From Rhodococcoides trifolii (GTDB taxonomy: Bacteria > Actinomycetota > Actinomycetes > Mycobacteriales > Mycobacteriaceae): 64,000 bases of DNA. Of the stretch, positions 1 to 8,513 are shown piece after piece (within the stretch, counting starts at the first letter, position 1; each line of letters begins with the position of its first letter). The notes beneath the pieces are model-generated. The model did no database searches, had not been told where the DNA came from, and saw only the letters and a list, made by a program, of their open reading frames with translations. The stretch lies in the NCBI RefSeq assembly GCF_014635345.1, contig NZ_BMCU01000001.1, positions 1,302,001 through 1,366,000 of the forward strand. Reading direction: 5' to 3'. A program made the position numbers and the translations under genes.

Positions 1-1308
1 GGGCATGCCCTCCTTGAACTCGCGGCGACGACGGGTCGCGGTAGCGCCCACGTCGGCGACCGGGACGTAGAACAGATCTTCCTTCGGGCTGTACGCGGCG
101 TGCGTCCATTCCTTGGCGCCGGCGGGGCCGGGGTAGAAGTGGACGGGCTCGCCTTCCTTGTCCGGGTACTTACGAGGAGTGACCTTGCCGTCGCGGGTGA
201 TGACGCCCCAGTCGATGCGGTCGACGAAGGGGGTGACGTGCTGCAGTTCACCGTTGGTGCGATCCAACACGAACATGTAGCCGTTCTTGTCGAAGTGCGC
301 CAGCAGCTTCTTGCCGTCACGCTCGAAGAGCGTCATCTCCATCGTGGAGTCGTAGTCCCACAGATCGTGCGGCGTGAACTGGTAGTGCCACTTGATCTGG
401 CCTGTGTCGACGTCCAGCGCAACGACGCTGTCGGTGTAGAGGTTGTCGCCCTCACGAACGCCACCGTCGAAGTCGGGCGCGGGGTTGCCGGTACCGGCGT
501 AGTACAGGTTGGTCTCGGGATCGTATGTTCCGGTGACCCAGTGGTTTCCGCCGCCACGCTGCCATGCCTCGCCGTCGTCGGGCCATGTCTCCGAGCCGGG
601 CTCGCCGGGCTTGGGAACGGTGTAGGTGCGCCACATCTGCTCGCCGGTCTCGAGATCCCAGCAGTCGATGTGTCCACGAACGCCGAACTCGCCGCCCGCG
701 CTACCCGTGATCAGGGTGTTCTTGATGACGAGCGGTGCGAGAGAAGCACTTTCACCCGCGCGCACATCGCCGATGGTCTTCGTCCAGACCACGGAGCCGT
801 TGGTGGCGTCGAGCGCCAGCAGCTGGGCGTTCGGGGTCACGAAGTAGACCTTGCCGTTGGCAATCGCGCAGCCGCGGTTGACGTTGCCGCAGCACAGCGA
901 TACATCGAACGGCACTGCGTGCTTGTAGGTCCAGAGCTGCTCACCCGTCTTCGCGTCCAGGGCCCAGAACCACCCGTCCCAACCGGTGACGAACATGATG
1001 CCGTCGACGATCAAGGGGCAGTTCTCGAAGGCGTACGTCGACGCGCCGGCGATGGTGCCGGCCGTACCTGCCTGGAAGATCCAGGCGGGTCCGATGTTCG
1101 CGACGTTCTCGGCGTTGATCTGGTCCAGCAGGCTGTACCGCTGGCCGTCGTAGGCGCCGTAGTACGTGAGCCAGTTCTGCGACTCGTTGCGGGCGTCGAT
1201 GAGACGCTCCGAGTTGACGTTGTCCGTCACGGCGGGTGCGACACCGGGACGGGCGCTCAACGCTCCGTGGCTGATCGCTTCGCCGGCTTCGAGATATTCG
1301 ACAGTCAT
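1..1308 (-). CDS. PQQ-dependent alcohol dehydrogenase (methanol/ethanol family), 3' part beyond window
   Basis: Quinoprotein dehydrogenase that oxidises alcohols with pyrroloquinoline quinone. The reading frame starts at ATG 1308 after AGAAGGAAT and runs off the left edge, leaving about 436 residues. The adjacent Cys139-Cys140 in the segment CCGNVNRG is the vicinal disulfide that sits over PQQ in methanol and ethanol dehydrogenases. Repeated W-docking segments (for example ALDAKTGEQLW and ALDATNGSVVW) mark the beta-propeller. The motif WDYD at 317-320 holds the DYD signature used to predict lanthanide-dependent enzymes. No hydrophobic signal peptide is present, and an in-frame TAA at 1321-1323 rules out a longer N-terminus. 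It lies directly downstream of its PQQ-associated partner (12-nt gap), so the two are cotranscribed. The substrate cannot be told from the sequence. Confidence 0.93.
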   Translation of the reverse strand, partial: MTVEYLEAGEAISHGALSARPGVAPAVTDNVNSERLIDARNESQNWLTYYGAYDGQRYSLLDQINAENVANIGPAWIFQAGTAGTIAGASTYAFENCPLIVDGIMFVTGWDGWFWALDAKTGEQLWTYKHAVPFDVSLCCGNVNRGCAIANGKVYFVTPNAQLLALDATNGSVVWTKTIGDVRAGESASLAPLVIKNTLITGSAGGEFGVRGHIDCWDLETGEQMWRTYTVPKPGEPGSETWPDDGEAWQRGGGNHWVTGTYDPETNLYYAGTGNPAPDFDGGVREGDNLYTDSVVALDVDTGQIKWHYQFTPHDLWDYDSTMEMTLFERDGKKLLAHFDKNGYMFVLDRTNGELQHVTPFVDRIDWGVITRDGKVTPRKYPDKEGEPVHFYPGPAGAKEWTHAAYSPKEDLFYVPVADVGATATRRRREFKEGMP

Positions 1309-1320
1309 ATCTATTCCTTC

Positions 1321-1800
1321 TTAAGGCCGCGGCTGGTCGGGTCGATCGAGACGGGCTTCGGGCGGGACGTCGCCGAGGACGACGATGGCGGCGGTGAGGC
1401 CACGGCCTTCGTCGTTGCCGCCGGGCGAGCTGTACCAGTAGTAGCCGGGCCCATCGAGGTTGAGGGTGGCCGTACCGCGTGAGTGATTCATCAGCCACAG
1501 GAACTTGCTGTCCCCGTTGCTGGGAAAGAGAGCGGAGTGCGTGTTCGTGTCGTCGTTGACGACCGTCAGCTTGATCTCTCCGCCGTGGGGAAGGACCAGG
1601 ATCGCAGGGTCCCACGCGCACGTGTCTTCGACGATCGTGACCGTCGCTTCCATCGTGCCGTCGGGCAGCTCTTTCGCCTTGGCGATGTTGCCGGTTCCGA
1701 CGACTCGACCCATGGTCGCCCGGTTCTGAGCGTCCAGGCCGAGTTCCTGTAGCAGGTCTACGCGGTCCTGGGGCAGATCGTCTTCGATCACTGTGGTCAT
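1321..1800 (-). CDS. MSMEG_3727-type PQQ-associated protein, cupredoxin-like
   Basis: A 159-residue protein of the kind encoded next to actinobacterial PQQ alcohol dehydrogenases (MSMEG_3727 type). ATG 1800 is chosen over an upstream in-frame ATG at 1851 because AGAGGAGG lies 7 nt before it. The C-terminal half looks like a cupredoxin beta-sandwich: a strand with NTHSALFPSN, then GPGYYWYSSPGG. The position where cupredoxins carry the copper-ligand Cys (usually C-S-x-P-G-H) reads YSSPGG, so the Cys and following His are absent and copper binding is doubtful. No signal peptide is visible, as in the dehydrogenase. First gene of the two-gene operon. A role as electron acceptor or assembly partner is inference. 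Confidence 0.85.
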   Translation of the reverse strand: MTTVIEDDLPQDRVDLLQELGLDAQNRATMGRVVGTGNIAKAKELPDGTMEATVTIVEDTCAWDPAILVLPHGGEIKLTVVNDDTNTHSALFPSNGDSKFLWLMNHSRGTATLNLDGPGYYWYSSPGGNDEGRGLTAAIVVLGDVPPEARLDRPDQPRP

Positions 1801-2111
1801 GGGCTTGCCTCCTCTGTTCTCGTTCGATTGATCCGGTTGATGCTGTGCCACATCTCGTGACGTACTACCGCACTCGTTCGATCTGTTCGATTGTGCGAGC
1901 GCCTGTTTCGAGCTTTGCGGACACCACGAACGTTACGAACAAACGACATCCCCGTAAAGCGGGGACCGCTGGACCGTCACGCTCTCCCGTTCGCACCCCG
2001 AGAGGCACCGTTCGTGGTGACGGGTGTCACAACGGGGTGCAGCACTGGTCCGCCTCGGAACACACGAAAGCCCTCCCCGCAGCTGCGGGGAGGGCTCACG
2101 GTCGTGCGTTG
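1801..2111. promoter_or_regulatory. 311-nt intergenic region: PQQ operon promoter side and katG terminator
   Basis: No credible gene. It holds the upstream region of the PQQ operon (minus strand). A CRP/GlxR-like palindrome, GGTGA-N6-TCACA, lies at 2016-2031, about 216 nt upstream of the first start codon. A small hairpin, CCCCG-TAAAG-CGGGG, is at 1950-1964, and the katG terminator hairpin is at 2069-2096. Confidence 0.5.
2069..2096 (-). terminator. katG terminator hairpin
   Basis: Perfect 28-nt palindrome AGCCCTCCCCGCAG/CTGCGGGGAGGGCT, 16 nt downstream of the katG stop. It is followed on the minus strand by a short T-rich stretch (CTTTCGTG). The very stable GC stem without a long U-tract is typical of actinobacterial terminators. 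It could also stop transcripts from the other direction. Confidence 0.8.
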
Positions 2112-4337
2112 TCAGCGGCCGAACATGTCCAGATTCATGACCTTGTCCCACACGCGGACGAAGTCCGCTGCGAACGTCTCACGAGCGTCGTTCGATGCAT
2201 ATCGTTCTGCGAGACAACGCAATTGGGACGCCGACTCGAACACCATGTCGATACGGGTTCCGGTCCACGAGAGCTCACCGGTAACGCAGTGACGGCCCTC
2301 GTACACCGCCGCGTCCGTGGTGCTCGCACCCCAGACCATGTCGGGGTCGGTCAGGTTGACGAAGAAGTCGTTCGTCAACGTCCCCGGCCGTTCGGTGAAC
2401 ACCCCCAGGGGGGAGTGACCGTAATTGGCACCGAGCACCCGTAGGCCACCGAGCAGCACCGTCATTTCGGGTGCAGTCAGGGTCAACTGGTTGGCGCGCT
2501 CGAGAAGCAAGGCTTCGGGCGCCCAGCGGTTGCCCTTTCCCTCGTAGTTTCGGAACGCGTCCGACTTCGGTTCGAGTGCCGCGAACCACTCCTCGTCGGT
2601 CCATTCCTGAGTCGCATCGGTACGGCCCTGCCGGAAGGGGACTTCGATCTCGTAACCGGCGTCGGCCGAGGCCTTTTCGACCGCGACGCAGCCGCCGAGA
2701 ACGATCACGTCGGCCAGCGAGACCTCGGTGTCGTCGCCTCGGGACTCGTTGAACGTCTCCCGGATCTGCTCGAGTGTGTTCAGCACGGAAGAGAGCGCCT
2801 CGGGCTGATTCACATCCCAGTTCCGCTGCGGTTCGAGACGGATGCGTGCGCCGTTCGCGCCTCCACGCTTGTCGCTGTCGCGGTAGGTCGAAGCCGACGC
2901 CCATGCCGTGAACACGAGATCGGAGACGCTGAGGCCGGACTCGAGAATCAGGTCCTTCAGTGCGGCCATGCCTGCGGCACAGATGGTGTCGTGTCGAGCG
3001 GGAGGCACCGGGTCCTGCCAGATCAGCCGCTCGGCGGGGACGAGAGAGCCCAGGTACCGCTCGGCCGGGCCCATGTCGAGGTGCGTCAGCTTGAACCACG
3101 ATCGAGCGAACGCGTCGGCCAGCTGGTCCGGATGCTCGAGGAATCGCAACGCGATCTCTCGGTAGGCCGGATCCTCCTGCAGCGCAAGGTCTGTGGTGAG
3201 CATCGTCGGGACATGTGTCTTGGACGGGTCGTGGGCGTCGGGCACGGTGCCCTTGCCCTCACCGCCACGCGGAATCCATTGCCACATACCGCACGGGCTG
3301 AGCGCGACGTCCCATTCGTAGGCGAACATCGTCTCGAGGAAGCTGTTGTCCCACTTGGTCGGTGTGGGGGTCCAGGTCCCGTCGAGCCCACTGCTGATGG
3401 TGTCTTCGGCCTTGCCGGTGCCGTAGCTGCTCGCCCAGCCGATGCCCTGCGCTTCGAGCGGTGCATCCTCCGGTTCCGGCCCGTGGTGAGCACCCGGTTC
3501 TGCTGCCCCGTGGGTCTTGCCGAACGTGTGTCCGCCGGCGATGAGAGCGACGGTTTCTTCGTCGTTCATCCCCATCCGGGCGAACGTCTGACGGATGTCG
3601 CGAGCGGAGGCCCGCGGGTCGGGTGTCGTCGACGGTCCTTGCGGGTCCACGTAGATCAGTCCCATGACCGACGCCGCGAGAGGCTCGTCCAGATCGCGTA
3701 CGCCGCAATGGCGTTCGTCGGCGAGCCAGGTGTGCTCGGGACCCCAGTAGATCTCGTCGGCAACCCACACGTCTTCACGGCCGCCCGCGAAGCCGAACGT
3801 CTCGAGCCCCATCGACTCCAGCGCGCGGGTGCCCGCGAACACCATGAGATCAGCCCAGGAGAGCGCGGCGCCGTACTTCTGCTTGACGGGCCACAGAAGC
3901 CTGCGTGCCTTGTCGAGGTTGACGTTGTCGGGCCAGCTGTTCAACGGCGCGAACCGTTGCATGCCTGCGCTGGCGCCGCCGCGGCCGTCGCCCATCCGGT
4001 AGGTGCCTGCCGCATGCCAGGCCATGCGGAGGAGCAGCGGCCCGTAGTGGCCGTGGTCGGCGGGCCAGAATTCCTGTGAGCGCGTGAGCATTTCGTCCAC
4101 GTCGCGTCCGAGTTCGTCCAGATCCACGGACTGGAACGCAGTCGCGTAGTCGAAGTCCTCACCCATCGGGTTGGCGTTGTCGCTCGGGCGAGCGAGGTAC
4201 TTCAGGTCGAGTTTCGTCGGAAGGCACCCGTGCTGATCTCCACGGATGGCTTTCTTACCGCGATGCGCAATCGTTTTGCGCGCACCCAAGGTCTGCCCGT
4301 AGTTGCGGGCTACGTAGGTATCTGGACTCGCCGGCAT
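2112..4337 (-). CDS. katG: catalase-peroxidase KatG
   Basis: Bifunctional haem catalase-peroxidase (741 aa) removing hydrogen peroxide and organic peroxides. Active-site residues fall at the same numbers as in M. tuberculosis KatG: distal Arg104, Trp107, His108; Tyr229 and Met255, which with Trp107 form the Met-Tyr-Trp adduct needed for catalase activity; proximal His270 (GGHTFGKTH); and Ser315. Both N- and C-terminal peroxidase-like domains are present. ATG 4337 has AGAAGG 7 nt upstream. The first ~55 residues are unusual: the common NRDWWPNQLNL segment before PMGEDF is replaced by an unrelated basic stretch. The gene begins 28 nt after the GAF-LytTR regulator stop, so it is probably transcribed with that regulator, and it ends at a strong terminator. 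Confidence 0.97.
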   Translation of the reverse strand: MPASPDTYVARNYGQTLGARKTIAHRGKKAIRGDQHGCLPTKLDLKYLARPSDNANPMGEDFDYATAFQSVDLDELGRDVDEMLTRSQEFWPADHGHYGPLLLRMAWHAAGTYRMGDGRGGASAGMQRFAPLNSWPDNVNLDKARRLLWPVKQKYGAALSWADLMVFAGTRALESMGLETFGFAGGREDVWVADEIYWGPEHTWLADERHCGVRDLDEPLAASVMGLIYVDPQGPSTTPDPRASARDIRQTFARMGMNDEETVALIAGGHTFGKTHGAAEPGAHHGPEPEDAPLEAQGIGWASSYGTGKAEDTISSGLDGTWTPTPTKWDNSFLETMFAYEWDVALSPCGMWQWIPRGGEGKGTVPDAHDPSKTHVPTMLTTDLALQEDPAYREIALRFLEHPDQLADAFARSWFKLTHLDMGPAERYLGSLVPAERLIWQDPVPPARHDTICAAGMAALKDLILESGLSVSDLVFTAWASASTYRDSDKRGGANGARIRLEPQRNWDVNQPEALSSVLNTLEQIRETFNESRGDDTEVSLADVIVLGGCVAVEKASADAGYEIEVPFRQGRTDATQEWTDEEWFAALEPKSDAFRNYEGKGNRWAPEALLLERANQLTLTAPEMTVLLGGLRVLGANYGHSPLGVFTERPGTLTNDFFVNLTDPDMVWGASTTDAAVYEGRHCVTGELSWTGTRIDMVFESASQLRCLAERYASNDARETFAADFVRVWDKVMNLDMFGR

Positions 4338-4365
4338 GCGATCACCTTCTTCTTCGCGCGGGGCC

Positions 4366-5763
4366 TCAGACGCCCAGCGCGGCGCGCACTGCGTGCGCGT
4401 TGCGTCGGGACACCGGCACCATGGTGTTTTCGGAATCGTCCATCACGAGAACCAGTTCGCCCTTGTCGCGACGTTCGATCTCGCGAACACGGCTGAGATT
4501 GACGACGTACTGACGGTGGACACGCAGGAACCCTGCGTCGCTCAGTTCGTTGTCGAGCTTGTCCAGGCCGGGCGACGCGGCGCGCATCCTGCCCTGGTCC
4601 GTGGACAGCCAGACGTCGTTGCCGTCCGACTCGGCCAGCATCACCTCGGGAAGCCGGAGCAACACCATTCGGTTTTCCCGAACTCCCACGACGCGATGAG
4701 CGGGGTCGCTGGACACGAGCTTCGCGTCGGGTGTCGGTAGCTGCGCACCCTCGGAGACGCCGAACGTGACCACGTGGCCGACCAGGTTCCCCTGTCGGAA
4801 CACTGGGCGGATTCTGATCGGCGACGGTTCGTCCGTGAGGTGGGTGAAGATCTGACTCGTGCCGACCCAGTCGGGGTCGTGGGCGGCTCGTTTGCTGGCG
4901 TACTGGACGGCAGAAATGAACGCCGGAAGCTTCGGGTTCCACCGCAGCGCGGGATCGACGGCGGGAACGTTGTTGGGGACGCCGAGCAGCACGCTGGCGG
5001 TGTCGTTGGCGATGACGACCTTGCCCGAGGCGTCGACTGCGACAACCGGTTGCGCCGACCGGCCACGGGCGTGGTTGAAGGCACCGACCAGTTCGCTGCC
5101 ACCGTCACGGGCATAGACGCGGAGCCGACTCTGGGTGTGGGCGGCGGCGTTGGCCAGCCAGCCGCTTGCCGCTGCGGGCATTTCGTTGCGCCAGCACGAG
5201 ATGTTCAGGCTGGCGATGGGGGTTTTGGTCACCACGTCACGCACCGCAACGCCCGCGCACGTCCAGTCGTGAAACGCCTCGCACCAGTGCTCTTCGCGCT
5301 TGATGATCAACGGATTTCGGGTTCCGAGTGCGGTCCCGATGCCGTTGGTACCGACGGCGCGTTCCGACCAGTTGAACCACGGAGCCAGGTTGGCGTCGGC
5401 GGCGATCGCGAGAGTGGCCTTGTCGCCCCACTGGGCAAGGACTCGGCCGTCGGCGTCGGCGATGATGGCGATTCCACCGAATTTGGTGACTTCGTGCACG
5501 AGGGACGCGGTACGGAAGCCCAGCTCGGCGAACACGACGTCGTTCTCGAGCGGATGGTGGTCGACCTCTTCGACAGCCACCGGGGCTTCGGACAGAAACG
5601 GGTCGACGCGGAAGTGGTCACGAGAGCGCTGCCAGGACATCGCAACCTCGGGCCGGACGTCACCGACGTCGTTGTCGCCCTTGACGAAACGCTCCCATGC
5701 GCTGTACGCAGCATTACCCGTCAGCGTGCGAGGCATCGGCTTCATGCGCTGTGTACACAACAT
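4366..5763 (-). CDS. GAF domain regulator with LytTR DNA-binding domain
   Basis: A 465-residue one-component regulator. The N-terminal ~200 residues match the GAF sensor module of AcoR-like activators ([13 protein letters not shown] followed by [19 protein letters not shown]). The middle has a PAS-like segment ([17 protein letters not shown]). The C-terminal ~100 residues are a LytTR domain ([20 protein letters not shown] and [18 protein letters not shown]). There is no AAA+ or Fis domain, so it is not a sigma-54 activator. ATG 5763 has GAAGG 9 nt upstream; later ATGs at 5745 and 5736 are possible. A TGTGTACACA palindrome at 5750-5759 lies at the 5' end and may be an operator. Its position directly before katG suggests it responds to redox or an aromatic/peroxide signal; the ligand is unknown. 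Confidence 0.85.
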   Translation of the reverse strand: MLCTQRMKPMPRTLTGNAAYSAWERFVKGDNDVGDVRPEVAMSWQRSRDHFRVDPFLSEAPVAVEEVDHHPLENDVVFAELGFRTASLVHEVTKFGGIAIIADADGRVLAQWGDKATLAIAADANLAPWFNWSERAVGTNGIGTALGTRNPLIIKREEHWCEAFHDWTCAGVAVRDVVTKTPIASLNISCWRNEMPAAASGWLANAAAHTQSRLRVYARDGGSELVGAFNHARGRSAQPVVAVDASGKVVIANDTASVLLGVPNNVPAVDPALRWNPKLPAFISAVQYASKRAAHDPDWVGTSQIFTHLTDEPSPIRIRPVFRQGNLVGHVVTFGVSEGAQLPTPDAKLVSSDPAHRVVGVRENRMVLLRLPEVMLAESDGNDVWLSTDQGRMRAASPGLDKLDNELSDAGFLRVHRQYVVNLSRVREIERRDKGELVLVMDDSENTMVPVSRRNAHAVRAALGV

Positions 5764-5875
5764 CGAGGACCGCCTTCGGTCGTAGATTTCTTCACTGCGT
5801 CTTCTCCGACTGACGAAGCAACAGTTACGAATTGACGCTCGGGCACGCCCCGCCAGCAGACTATTGTGACCTGCA

Positions 5876-7069
5876 TCATAGGTTTACCTGCTCCGAGCGG
5901 TTCCTGCAAACTGCCACAGGTGGACACGCCGAGTTCGAGGCCGTGTCCGATCGGCGTGTCGCATTCCGAACAGCGTCGGTAGAAAACGCGTCCGCAACGC
6001 CCTCGGCTGCTCTGAGCACGCGAAGGATGTTCGCCCCGGCGAGCTTGTCCAGCTCGGTTTCCGACCAACCTCGACCGGCGAGGGCCGCGAACAGCATCGG
6101 GTATCTCGACACGTCCTCGAGGTCTTCGGGCATCGGCTCGCCGCCCATGTAGTCGCCGCCGATACCGACATGGTCGATCCCGGCAACATCGCGGACGTGT
6201 TCGATGTGCTCCACGACCTGCGACAACGTGGCCGAAGGCTGTGGCGACCGCTCTTCGAGCTCGGCCATGAGGGCGCTGTACTCGGGAGTGCGCTTGCTGA
6301 TGTTCCGGAGTGTCGCCGTGGCCGTGGCGTCCGCGTGCCAGGCCCTGACGGCCGGTGAGACGAACGCCGGCAGGAAAGTGACCATGCAGATGCCGCCGTT
6401 GTCCGCCAGTGCCGTCAGGACGTCGTCCGGGACGTTTCGTGGGTGGTCGCACAGCGCTCGGGCGGAAGAATGACTGAAGATCACCGGTGCCGAGCTCACG
6501 CGGAGTGCGTGTCGCATGACGTCGGCGGACACGTGCGAGAGGTCGACGAGCATTCCCAGCCGGTTCATCTCGCGCACGACGCTCTCGCCGAACTCGGACA
6601 GACCGTTCAACACGGGAACGTCGGTGGCCGAGTCGGCCCAGGCAACGTTCTTGTTGTGAGTCAGGGTCAAGTAGCGCACGCCGAGCGCGTACATCATCCG
6701 CAGAACGGCGAGGGACCCGTCGATGCAGTGTCCGCCCTCCATGCCCACCAGAGACGCGATCCGGTGACCCGACGATTCGACCTCGTCGGCGGTGGTTGCC
6801 AGCACCAGTTCGTCGGGGAACCGTGCGACGAACCTCCTGACCAGGTCGATTTGTTCGAGTGTCGCGGTCACCGCAGAAGGGCCGGAGTAGGTGTCCGGGG
6901 AGACGTAGACGGACCAGAACTGCCCGGAGACCCCACCGACCTTCAAGCGGGGGAGATCGGTGTGCAGTTCGGGCACCGACCCGGCGAGGTCGACGGCATC
7001 GAGGTTCGACCCGTAGTCCTGACGAATTGCCCATGCGAGATCGTTGTGGCCGTCGACGATCGCCTGCAC
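5876..7069 (-). CDS. membrane dipeptidase family (peptidase M19)
   Basis: Renal-dipeptidase-family zinc hydrolase, 397 aa. The GTG start at 7069 has GAGGGGG 7 nt upstream. The N-terminal DGHNDL gives the first zinc ligands (His8, Asp10). The bridging Glu is in GMEGG, later His ligands are in DLSHVS and FSHSSA, and the active-site Asp is in GIGGDYMGG. Length and motif order fit bacterial M19 enzymes, which cleave dipeptides including D-amino-acid-containing ones. No signal peptide, so it is cytoplasmic here. The last ~40 residues (Ser/Arg/Cys rich) are not typical of the family. It stands alone between the katG regulator and the Nramp-like transporter; a GTGA-N6-TCAC site lies about 140 nt upstream. 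Confidence 0.9.
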   Translation of the reverse strand: MQAIVDGHNDLAWAIRQDYGSNLDAVDLAGSVPELHTDLPRLKVGGVSGQFWSVYVSPDTYSGPSAVTATLEQIDLVRRFVARFPDELVLATTADEVESSGHRIASLVGMEGGHCIDGSLAVLRMMYALGVRYLTLTHNKNVAWADSATDVPVLNGLSEFGESVVREMNRLGMLVDLSHVSADVMRHALRVSSAPVIFSHSSARALCDHPRNVPDDVLTALADNGGICMVTFLPAFVSPAVRAWHADATATATLRNISKRTPEYSALMAELEERSPQPSATLSQVVEHIEHVRDVAGIDHVGIGGDYMGGEPMPEDLEDVSRYPMLFAALAGRGWSETELDKLAGANILRVLRAAEGVADAFSTDAVRNATRRSDTASNSACPPVAVCRNRSEQVNL

Positions 7070-7210
7070 CTTCGTACCCCCTCAACCGTCCTGTTCTCGA
7101 ACTGGTTTCAGGGCCTAATTTTATTGTTCAACTATCCGTCTGAACGCGTTTCGCGCAAATCGCCGTCCGTTCCGGCTTGGTGACCGCTCGATGGAAAACC
7201 CGAGCCGCTC

Positions 7211-7224
7211 GTGACGGGGGTCAC
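7211..7224. promoter_or_regulatory. CRP/GlxR-like palindrome GTGA-N6-TCAC
   Basis: GTGACGGGGGTCAC sits in the 158-nt gap between the Nramp-like gene stop (7228) and the dipeptidase start (7069). It differs by one base from the site at 2017-2030. CRP/GlxR sites have the form TGTGA-N6-TCACA. Regulation of the dipeptidase is inferred from position only. Confidence 0.4.
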
Positions 7225-7227
7225 GCT

Positions 7228-8493
7228 CTAGAGGTAACTGGTGATGACCGAGTGAACCTGGTCGACGGCGAGCCAGGCGAACAAGATGGTGCAGACACCG
7301 AGAACGATGTTCGTGAACCACCCGTTGCGCCACTGCGTCGGGACGCGGTCCGAGTTCAGGAGCCTGAGCAGAGTGACGGCCAGGAACGGCATGAACACTG
7401 CGCCGAGCACGCCGTAGGCCAGCACGAGGCCGATCGGCTCGTCGAGCCACAGCAGGGCCATGGGCGGGAATGTCAGCCATACGACGTACCACTTGAAGTA
7501 CTTGCCGCCGACGCGTGTGTCCTCGTGGCCTTGCGGAAGTCCCTTCATGTTGCCGATGAAGTCGGCGAACATCAGGCTCACGCCGTTCCACACACCGATG
7601 AGCGACGAGAACGACGCCGACCAGAACCCGATCAGAAAGACGTAGCCGAAGACCGTGCCGTAGCGGTCGGCGAGGACGTCCGAAAGTTGGATCAGCCCTT
7701 GATCTCCGGTGCTGATGGCGATTTGCGACGAATAGAGGAGTTCGGCACCCACGATGAGCATCGCGAGCACGAAGATGCCGGAGATCACGTAGGCCATTGC
7801 GTTGTCGATGCGCATGACCTTCATGAACTTCGGTGTGATCCAGCCTTTCTCGCGCAGCCAGTACCCGTAGGCGGCGAGCGTGATGGTGCCGCCCACGCCG
7901 CCGGCCAGTCCGAGCACATAGACGATGGAGCCGTCGGGGATGGTCGGGACGATGCCCTTCACCACCGCTGGGATGTTCGGCACGGCGACGACGGCCGCAC
8001 CGATGACCGTCACGAACATGATGCCGACGAAGACCGTGATGATCTTCTCGAAGAATCCGTAGCTCCCCAGCCAGATCAGCGCGAACCCCAACAGGCCGGA
8101 AATGATGGCCACGGCTTTGAGGTTCAACGACGGAAACAGCGCGACGATGGGAAGTGCGCTCGACGACATCGCCGCTGCGCCGTACACGAATCCCCAGATC
8201 ACGATGTACGGCGCGAAGTACGCCGTCGTCCATTTGCCCAGCGATCGCCAACCCTGAAAGATCGTGTTGCCCGACGCCAACGTGTACCGCCCGGCGCCTT
8301 CGACGAGAACGACTTTCATGATGACGCCGACGATGATCACCCACAGCAAGGCGTATCCGTAGCGCGACCCGGCCACCAGTGTTGCGACGAGATCGGCCGC
8401 TCCGATACCCGTTGCGGCCACGACGAGTCCGGGGCCGACGACCTTCCATTTCGGTGGGGCCGATGACTCGACGTCTTCGCTCATGGCAAACAC
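7228..8493 (-). CDS. Nramp-related integral membrane transporter
   Basis: A 421-residue polytopic membrane protein (about 11 hydrophobic segments) resembling the Nramp/APC LeuT fold, as judged from the first helix region (residues 20-60) and overall hydropathy. It lacks the two metal-binding motifs of true Nramp Mn/Fe transporters: TM1 DPGN is replaced by TGIGAADL (28-35), and TM6 M-P-H-N by GGVGGTITLAAYG. It therefore belongs to the Nramp-related group with unknown or altered substrate, perhaps Mg2+ or an organic solute. The start is GTG 8493 or ATG 8484; neither has a clear ribosome site. It follows the AlkZ-like gene by 20 nt and is probably cotranscribed with it. Confidence 0.75.
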   Translation of the reverse strand: MFAMSEDVESSAPPKWKVVGPGLVVAATGIGAADLVATLVAGSRYGYALLWVIIVGVIMKVVLVEGAGRYTLASGNTIFQGWRSLGKWTTAYFAPYIVIWGFVYGAAAMSSSALPIVALFPSLNLKAVAIISGLLGFALIWLGSYGFFEKIITVFVGIMFVTVIGAAVVAVPNIPAVVKGIVPTIPDGSIVYVLGLAGGVGGTITLAAYGYWLREKGWITPKFMKVMRIDNAMAYVISGIFVLAMLIVGAELLYSSQIAISTGDQGLIQLSDVLADRYGTVFGYVFLIGFWSASFSSLIGVWNGVSLMFADFIGNMKGLPQGHEDTRVGGKYFKWYVVWLTFPPMALLWLDEPIGLVLAYGVLGAVFMPFLAVTLLRLLNSDRVPTQWRNGWFTNIVLGVCTILFAWLAVDQVHSVITSYL

Positions 8494-8513
8494 TGTGCCC
8501 CATTCGTACTGTT

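Noticed and set aside
100-1482. Long + strand reading frame opposite the PQQ dehydrogenase
   Set aside because: Antisense shadow of a clear PQQ dehydrogenase; no family resemblance, biased high-GC third-position pattern.
1950-1964. CCCCG-TAAAG-CGGGG hairpin
   Set aside because: Only 5 bp, with no poly-U and no gene end nearby; not called as a separate terminator.
5742-8503. Two minus-strand frames of 447 and 460 codons overlapping the dipeptidase and Nramp-like genes
   Set aside because: They lie in another frame of the same strand, Arg-rich with no motif, while the chosen frames carry family motifs.
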